From Embiotoca jacksoni (taxonomy: Eukaryota; Chordata; Actinopteri; Embiotocidae): a stretch of DNA of 64,000 nucleotides. Each line of letters starts with the position of its first letter. Within the stretch, counting starts at the first letter, position 1. The notes beneath the pieces were generated by a model. That model saw only the letters and a list, made by a program, of their open reading frames with translations. It was not told where the DNA came from and did no database searches. The stretch covers positions 8,024,001-8,088,000 of the forward strand of contig JAKOON010000002.1 in assembly GCA_022577435.1 (NCBI GenBank), given 5' to 3'. Shown here piece by piece: positions 59,401 through 64,000 of the stretch. Both the position numbers and the translations under genes were made by a program.

Positions 59401-62400
59401 GTGGAGCAGAGAGGCCACAGCGGACAGGATGAAGCGTGCGCTTCATATAATGCAGGTACATTGATTTTTTTTTTCTACTCACTTGTTAGAGCCACAGTCC
59501 AGCTCTCCCGGGCCAGTGGAGGTCCACAACCTGCTCGAGTGCAGGCGCTCAGGTGGAAACAGTAGAGGCTGACCTCCTCTAATCCCAAAACTTTCCACTG
59601 GGTGGTGTCAGCCCTGGTGATGTTCTGCTCCTGGGAACTAATCACCTCCAGTGAAGTGTCATTAACTATAGAACAAGAAGAGGAAAGATGTCAGGTCAGT
59701 TCATGTGTCGTGAGTGAGCCTACAACCGAAGAATCCGTCCTCACAGTTGGGTCGTGTTGCACGTTAATGGAACACAACTATAATGAGGGTCAATGATGGA
59801 GGCAGGTGGAAGATGAAGAGATGTCATGCTAGCTCATGCAGAAAGTGAATACAGCAGATACATGTCATGACAGGTGAGCTGAGGAGGAATACATTATGAA
59901 GAAAGCTGAGAGAAGATGAAAGGGGGAAATAAGAGAGCTCAAGAGGTCCGGGGGTGTAAACAAGAGGCAATGGATAAAAAGAGGCGGAGGAGGAGATGAG
60001 GAAAAAGAAAAGCAGGAAGAAGTGAGGAGCCATTAAGAAGAAAGGGAAAGGGATGCAGGAGCAGGTGATATGAGGGAAGACACAGAGGAAAAAGAAAACA
60101 TGAGAAAGCAGTAGGAGGAAATCAGAAGAGGACCAATCACAAGTAGCATAACATATCACCAAACATGCATTATAGATCAAAGTACAGTATGTGTGCAGAC
60201 TGTCAAAAGCGACACGCTTATTCTGAAACCTCCCTCAGTGATGTCCTTACTGTACCAATGTTCAACTGCAGGTGAGAGCTCATGTGCGCCTGTTGTGTCA
60301 ATTTCGGTAAACTATTGGTGGATATTTTACTTTTTTGGTGACAACAGACTGCAGCGCTGTCATGAAACCAGCTGGATATTCAGACTGCACATGTAAGTGC
60401 AACATATAATATTTTATTCATAGACTTGATGGTAAACAAAATTTGAAATACTCTTCAGTTACATGGTGAATCGATGCCACTGAAAAACCTGCAACACCCA
60501 CGGATGTTACTGTATGGGAATGATTGAGTAAAGTCTGACATCTGATACGGGAGGAAGAAAAAGCAGAAAGGAGGGAGGGGCAGAGTGTATTGAAGAGCTG
60601 GCCAAACTCCGTGGGTGCGGGTGGATCTGCCTTCACATTTTACACAACAAACTTGAGAAATGTAAGCCAGCGAGAGTGCAGGCTTTGAAAACAGAGAGAG
60701 CGTAGTGAAAGCCCCTCACTCGCATGCTCGCCCTGACTGCACTCAGGCATAAAGGTGCTTTATTGCAGGGAGAAATGTTTCTCAGAGATGAAGAGAAGAA
60801 ACTGGCCAAAAGGGTACAAACAGCGCTGGCTTAAATGATCCCCTTGGAAGAAAACCTGGAGCTCAGGTGGAAATGAGATAAGAAACACTGAAGCAATTGT
60901 CCAACCACAACCTAAAGTAGCCTACACAGTCAGGCTGTTGCAGACCAGGGTGAGGTGTTCAGTGTTAAACAGTGCCACCTACTGTCTGCTATGAGAACAG
61001 ATAGGAGAAGAAGAAGGGTTAGATGATAGTGTGTGCAGCATGTTTTCAGGTTTTTATAGTCCTCTATGCAATAAACATAAAGTATAGTATCACATATCCA
61101 CCCCTGCCACACTTCCTCCCCTCTGACCTGATCTTTTCTCTCCTCACTTTCCCTCCACTAACGCTGCAGATACACTCCTGCTAGCACGTCGCCCACAACG
61201 CCTCACACTATAAAGCACTGAGTTGCAGCAAAGAGAAATCTATTATTGAAAAACTTTGCATAGGGCCAAAGGTCTGCACTGTGTAAGTCAATTATTAACA
61301 AAGCGTTCAACATGTCGTGTGTACATACTGAGGTGGTACTGCAGGAAATAACCAGAGAGGATGCCATTTGCCTTTGGCGGTGGTCCCCATACCAGCAGAA
61401 CGGAGTCTCTCTGGATGTTGGAGATGGTCAGGATGGGCACTTGCTCTGGAACTACACATAAGACAGTAATGTTAATGCTCTCCTGTACAGTATACTGTAG
61501 CCTGTGCATGATTCTCTGGTAGCTTGCTGTGTATTTAGAGGTGGTTACATCAGAGTCCCAGTCTGTTTTAGTGTTGAATTATTTTTAGGATGCTTGTATT
61601 AATTAATTATGTTTCACCCAACACATGTTTCAAATCTTTTTTTTTTAACCTTTTCTTATTTATTAAACTGATGAAAAATACACTGATGTAAACATACAAC
61701 AAACAAAAGAAACACGTTTAAACAGCTTTGTCATTTCACAAGGTTAAAAGTCTTGGTTCTGTTGCCTTATTCTGTTTAAAGCTTGAGTGGTGTGATTTTA
61801 GTCCTTGTGTACTTTGCCAACATTTGCGTAAAAGTGCATAAAGAGCAGTTGATCAGTGTATGTGTGTCACCTCACCTCCCTCTGAAGTATTGAAGGTGAC
61901 CGGATCACTCTTGGGCCCGTTGCCCTTCTTGTTGAAAACATGGACGGTGAGTTTGTACTTGGAGAAAGGTTCAAGGCCAGGCACGATGACGTGCCTCCGC
62001 TTTCCAGGGAAAGCCATCGAGTGGTGATCGTCTAAAATCTTGTTAGGATTCAGCAGACTTATCTTCCTCACCCAGTGAACCTGTGGGAGGAAAGTAATAG
62101 AAAATGGTAAAGAAAAACAAGGACGGAAACAATAAAATAGTTATTTTACACACATTTCTTTGTTACTGTCACCCTTTTACTACAGCATTGTGCCTACTTT
62201 TAATGATAACACCTGTACAGATGACAGCGAGAACACATACTTTATAATTGAATTATAGATATACAAAGTATTTGATAAAATTATATATCAAGGAAATAAA
62301 TACCTGAAAGATAACTAGACACATTTTGCATGTCTGTAAAAATGTAATTGTGAACTTATTTTTTGCCTGATTCATGAGATAATAACTACTACTTCTCTCA

Positions 62401-63512
62401 AAATAGAGACACCTCAATGAGAACACCTGCAGAAATCACATTTTTGAGTTTTTACATTGCTGTTTCTGGACAAAATAAGTCCACCCGAGAAAGTGGACCA
62501 TTATCATTTCAAGGAATAATCTTTCTCTGTGAGCGCACTACTATTTCACTAAATCAAAGGCAGGTGTTTGTCAAATTCAAGCGACGTATAATTTTATTCT
62601 TTAAAAAAAAAATACTGTAGGTTTTATGCTTTAAATTGCCGATTCTGTTCTGTTCAACTGTACTATAATTATAATCAGCATTATACACTCAGATTACATT
62701 GGAAGGATTGCTGTTAAAATATTTAGGGCTGAGATCAGATGGCCTGGAGCCTGAGAATATTTGGATGTAGCACCTAAAAAAGAAGATGTACAGTCACATA
62801 ATGAACATTTCTGTATCTCAGCTGTATCCTGTCCCTTTAAAAGATTGGTTGAAAAAGGGAAAAAAAGACAAAAGACTGAAGTAGAAGACTGTCCATTTCT
62901 TTGGGAGTTGCCATTGCTTAAGACAGTGAATACAGGTGAGTGAATGAGGGTTTAAAAATGAAGTAGCGAACATAAAGAGCCTCAGAAACTGTGCTAGTCT
63001 AAAGATCGAATTGTTCCAGGTAATTCAAGTGTAGGATTTTCACTTTCAAAGTAGACCCTCCTTATCAAAGCTATTCTTCTTGCCTCATGTTCTTGCAAAA
63101 TTATGAAATTAATGACCATTATTAAAAAAAAAAAAAAAATACTATTCATTTTAGATGGCACTAACAACTATATTCAATAACTACTTGGTATATTACTTAG
63201 TATGAGGTTTTTTTTCTTAGCCTATATTTTGCTAACTGATACCTTTGTACCCGTAACTTGTGTGTAGGCCAGATACTGCACAAGTTATAGCAAGTGTTCA
63301 CACTATTAAGTGTGACTGTTTAGAGTTCTTTTGTTACTATCCAAAGTTACAAGGCTGCCTGAAAACACTTCATGCATCACGACCATGAAAACTTACATCA
63401 TAGCCCCCTAGATGACCTCTCACTGTAGCAGGTGGAACCGGGGTCCAGCTAACTCTCAGAACAGTGGTGTTGATCACCTCCACTGCAATGTCCTGTGGAG
63501 CTGCAGTAGGAA
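48537..63512 (-). CDS. chl1: CHL1-like L1-family cell adhesion molecule, C-terminal part (9 exons, gene continues past the right edge)
   Basis: This is the overall span. The coding exons on the minus strand are 63512-63397, 62080-61876, 61451-61329, 59665-59483, 55319-55206, 54893-54732, 54350-54219, 53117-53048 and 48741-48537. Joined, they give 436 residues and a TAA stop. All introns are GT-AG and every phase matches (1,0,1,1,1,1,1,1,2). In the fragment, FNIII-3 is about residues 1-107, FNIII-4 108-209, FNIII-5 210-301, the membrane span 315-336 and the cytoplasmic tail 337-436. L1-family proteins sit in the neuronal surface membrane and act in neurite growth, axon guidance and ankyrin/ERM linkage; I infer the same here. 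CHL1 is preferred over L1CAM, NrCAM and neurofascin because of GWFIGTMCAVALLTL, KEKEDLHP and DSDEKPLKGS. Teleosts can carry two copies; I cannot tell which one this is. The Ig domains, FNIII 1-2 and promoter lie outside the window. Confidence 0.93.
48865..48897. repeat. Short (CA)n microsatellite in the last chl1 intron
   Basis: An interrupted CA repeat 120 bp upstream (in gene sense) of the last coding exon. Confidence 0.9.
49107..49305. repeat. Two long G-runs in the last chl1 intron
   Basis: GCGGGGGGGTGGGGGGGGG at 49106-49124 and GGGGAGGGGAG followed by a G15 run at 49280-49305. A GT-rich stretch (49244-49278) precedes the second run. On the transcribed sense strand these are C-runs. Confidence 0.9.
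50326..50356. repeat. A-rich run
   Basis: A12 and A14 separated by single G residues. Confidence 0.9.
53048..53117 (-). CDS. chl1: chl1 exon: proximal cytoplasmic tail
   Basis: This 70-nt exon (phase 1 to phase 2) gives residues 346-368. It reads VKEKEDLHPNIESQGM, then NDDTYEY, and the next exon supplies the S of SDSDE. VKEKEDLHP is nearly identical to CHL1. Two changes are visible against the mammalian sequence as I recall it: HPN instead of HPD (a reported Hsc70-recruiting tripeptide) and TYEY instead of TFGEY. No RSLE-type neuronal mini-exon is apparent at this junction, in keeping with CHL1 rather than L1CAM. The following intron is 4306 bp. Confidence 0.93.
53118..54218 (-). other. chl1 intron between membrane and tail exons
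   Basis: This 1101-bp intron holds a short A-run at 53565-53578 and a purine-rich plus-strand stretch at 53690-53890. The open frames there are chance frames with no family resemblance. The candidate alternative donor lies at its 5' end. Confidence 0.55.
54171..54218 (-). other. chl1: Possible alternative 3' extension of the membrane exon (16 codons)
   Basis: The 48 nt after the main donor are open in the coding frame and read GTAPPPQQQDMFSMEK. They end at AAAAAG followed by gtcagt, which joins the next exon in the same phase (G+TG). If used, a Pro/Gln insert would fall directly after KGGKYA. A 16-codon open stretch with matching phase can arise by chance, so this is only a candidate. Confidence 0.3.
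54219..54350 (-). CDS. chl1: chl1 exon: transmembrane segment and KGGKY juxtamembrane motif
   Basis: This 132-nt exon gives residues 302-345. A short ectodomain stalk (GAESRGSNFPTQ) is followed by GWFIGTMCAVALLTLVAL and MACFV, a hydrophobic span of about 22 residues. RKNKGGKY comes next as the positive-inside, juxtamembrane motif, which in L1-family proteins is the ERM-binding region. The donor is GCAG followed by gtacgg, which is a modest consensus. A second donor 48 nt further on (AAAAAG, gtcagt) would also stay in frame. The first donor is preferred because it restores the family join GGKY-(S/A)-VKEKEDL exactly. Confidence 0.95.
54732..54893 (-). CDS. chl1: chl1 exon: second half of FNIII-5 and stalk
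   Basis: This 162-nt exon gives residues 248-301. It contains DGSWWISEAVNSSQSFYV, then GLKPGTVYTVRLMARRLL, the strand E-F tyrosine corner, and ends DNASIFEEVIQTRVT. The last stretch corresponds to the membrane-proximal SIFEDVIETR of mammalian CHL1, a strong family marker. NSS and NAS are sequons. Acceptor is gtgtag and donor is gtgaga, both phase 1. Only 312 bp of intron separate it from the preceding exon. Confidence 0.94.
55206..55319 (-). CDS. chl1: chl1 exon: first half of FNIII-5 (38-codon symmetric exon)
   Basis: This exon is 114 nt, phase 1 at both ends, and gives residues 210-247. It reads IPALFNISLHVSDTFAKI, then SWTAREEQRDLQLYVAYKNN, ending C before a gtaagc donor. SW is the core Trp of an FNIII fold, and NIS is a sequon. 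It resembles the A-C' strands of FNIII-5 in L1CAM. As I recall the mammalian CHL1 sequence, this half is absent there and FNIII-5 is called partial. Because both phases are 1, skipping would keep the frame (Thr-Ser-Asp across the junction). Its acceptor follows a very long pyrimidine tract, so regulated inclusion is possible. Constitutive use is equally consistent with the sequence. Confidence 0.88.
55320..55430 (-). promoter_or_regulatory. Long pyrimidine tract before the FNIII-5 cassette-like exon
   Basis: On the sense (minus) strand about 105 nt leading to the acceptor at 55320 are almost all C/T, with repeated TCCT, TTCTCTCT and CTTTC elements. That is far longer than a normal pyrimidine tract. 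PTB-family proteins bind such sequence and often regulate the adjacent exon. Regulation is inferred; the tract itself is seen. Confidence 0.5.
56405..56455. repeat. (CA)n microsatellite in chl1 intron
   Basis: About 51 bp of uninterrupted CA. Confidence 0.95.
57823..57858. repeat. Interrupted (CA)n microsatellite in chl1 intron
   Basis: CA units broken by two CATA interruptions and one CG. Confidence 0.9.
58429..58481. repeat. T-run / A-run inverted pair
   Basis: Two T-runs (about 11 and 16) are followed within 10 bp by an A15 run, so the pair could fold into an all-A:T hairpin. Confidence 0.8.
59483..59665 (-). CDS. chl1: chl1 exon: second half of FNIII-4
   Basis: This 183-nt exon gives residues 149-209. 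It starts INDTSLEVISSQEQNITR, with two glycosylation sequons (NDT and NIT), and contains the strand F/G block CFHLSACTRAGCGPPLARES, close to the family pattern 'RACTxxGCG'. It ends in WTVALT with the first base of the next codon before a gtgagt donor. Phases are 1 and 1. The following intron is 4163 bp, among the longest here. Confidence 0.93.
59666..61328 (-). other. chl1 intron within FNIII-4, with long purine-rich tract
   Basis: This 1663-bp intron contains no visible exon. Between about 59908 and 60132 the plus strand is strongly purine-rich (GAGG, GGAAA and GAAGA repeats), giving a matching pyrimidine-rich sense transcript. A smaller purine-rich stretch lies near 60545-60590. Confidence 0.6.
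59908..60132 (+). repeat. Purine-rich tract of about 225 bp in chl1 intron
   Basis: The plus strand is dominated by GA, GGAGGA and AAAGGGAAAG. C and T are sparse. It is not a simple short-unit repeat. Confidence 0.8.
61329..61451 (-). CDS. chl1: chl1 exon: first half of FNIII-4
   Basis: This 123-nt exon gives residues 108-148. It opens with the family hinge VPEQVPILTISNIQ and continues SVLLVWGPPPKANGILSG, with the conserved core Trp, then YFLQYHL. Both ends are in phase 1 (acceptor gtgtag, donor gtatgt). In the family, VPEQ marks the border between FNIII-3 and FNIII-4, a position where no linker is usually present. No unusual feature is seen. Confidence 0.94.
61876..62080 (-). CDS. chl1: chl1 exon: second half of FNIII-3
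   Basis: The exon has 68 codons plus one base (residues 40-107). It starts with GTTCACTGG after a cacag acceptor, which joins the phase-0 donor of the previous exon to read GGYDVHWVRKIS. It includes VPGLEPFSKYKLTVHVFN, the strand E-F region with the conserved FNIII 'tyrosine corner', and ends in FNTSEG, where the next exon supplies the hinge VPEQ. NTS is a possible glycosylation site. Ending in phase 1 at an FNIII border fits the family. The intron towards the next exon is short, 424 bp. Confidence 0.94.
62081..63396 (-). other. chl1 intron within FNIII-3
   Basis: This 1316-bp intron has phase 0. It holds an A-run at 63125-63139 and AT-rich sequence. I see no further exon or recognisable repeat in it. 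Positions 63513-64000 are the start of the next upstream intron, with an A-rich run at 63653-63675. Confidence 0.6.
63397..63512 (-). CDS. chl1: chl1 exon: first half of FNIII-3
   Basis: This exon gives residues 1-39 of the fragment and starts in phase 1 after an acceptor ending ctatag. It ends with GAT before a gtaagt donor, phase 0. It reads VPTAAPQDIAVEVINTT, then VLRVSWTPVPPATVRGHL, the usual opening of the third FNIII repeat in L1-family proteins, with the buried Trp of strand B/C in VSW. INTT is an N-glycosylation sequon. The next upstream exon is beyond position 64000. The phase-1 entry is typical of domain borders in this family. Confidence 0.94.
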
Positions 63513-64000
63513 CTATAGAGGGAGGACAAAGGTCAGGAATACAGACATACTGTGAACAACAGACCACCTCTGTCAAGACTTTTTAACACTAGCACAAGAC
63601 ATACATACAGACACAATATAAAGTGAAAAAAAATCTTTGGACATACAGTAACTAAAAAAAAAAAAAAAGAAAAAAAGCCCTGTTAGATAAATATTGCCCA
63701 ATTAGAAGATCTTTTAAAGGCGGAAGAGGTCGTTTTTTGGGGTTTATGTGATGCAGTATTGATCTGTTGCTGGTTAAGGTGGTAAAAGATAACACAAACA
63801 CGAGAGAAGCAGCATGAAAGTGCACAAAAAATATACTCAGCTAGACACAAAATGAGGCAAAGCAGGGGAACATACAACAGCAAACATGAAATGAAATTGC
63901 AGTAAATGTTTTCAGCACTATTATGTTACTATATTGGTAGCAGTAGAAAATAGAAACACAGCAGATGATAGAGAGAGAAGCAGCCACTGTGCCTCAGTAG

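Larger units (their letters stand above)
55320..59482 (-). other. chl1 intron between FNIII-4 and FNIII-5
   Basis: This 4163-bp intron contains two CA microsatellites (56405-56455 and 57823-57858), a T-run/A-run pair at 58429-58481, and the long pyrimidine tract at its 3' end. No exon is seen. A short stretch at 59320-59400 begins agggatggg, like some fish repeat ends, but is unassigned. Confidence 0.6.

Noticed and set aside
48537..63512. Assignment to L1CAM, NrCAM or neurofascin
   Set aside because: The membrane segment, KEKEDLHP and DSDEKPLKGS match CHL1 better, and the RSLE-type tail exon of L1CAM/NrCAM/neurofascin is not seen.
1..64000. tRNA, rRNA, CRISPR arrays, bacterial operons, viral genes
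   Set aside because: No B-box GGTTCGAATCC-type sequence in a cloverleaf context, no direct-repeat/spacer array, no operon-like frames and no convincing viral domains were seen on either strand.

Overview
The window looks like vertebrate nuclear DNA, most likely a percomorph teleost. It has split exons with GT-AG introns, many long (CA)n/(GT)n microsatellites, Tc1 and hAT DNA transposon remnants, and dispersed repeats of kinds I associate with spiny-rayed fish. There is no bacterial gene structure, and almost all open frames in the window are chance frames.

The only protein-coding gene I can support is on the minus strand between about 63.5 kb and 48.5 kb. Nine exons encode the C-terminal 436 residues of an L1-family neural adhesion molecule, best matched to CHL1 (close homolog of L1): fibronectin III repeats 3, 4 and 5, one membrane span and a 100-residue cytoplasmic tail. 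All splice sites are GT-AG and the phases join without a break. The Ig domains and FNIII 1-2 must lie beyond position 64000. The tail carries the CHL1-type run DSDEKPLKGS and a variant ankyrin motif (FIGEY).

Positions 1 to about 48,170 are intergenic DNA 3' of the gene, with no convincing exon. They hold microsatellites, homopolymer runs, a degraded Tc1-like element with an hAT element nested in its left terminus (28.29-29.83 kb), a 237-bp MITE (32.5 kb), two copies of a diverged dispersed repeat (4.5-4.9 and 11.8-12.2 kb), a percomorph repeat (32.1 kb) and a retroposon 3' tail (40.0 kb). Several complex AT/homeobox-site-rich stretches are only candidates for conserved regulatory elements.

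The most interesting points are in the adhesion gene. FNIII-5 is complete and encoded by two exons, whereas mammalian CHL1 has only half of it. The extra exon is frame-neutral and sits behind a pyrimidine tract of about 105 nt. The membrane exon has a second in-frame donor that would add 16 juxtamembrane residues. The Hsc70-binding HPD tripeptide of mammalian CHL1 is HPN here, and FIGQY/FIGAY is FIGEY. I found no wholly new biological system.
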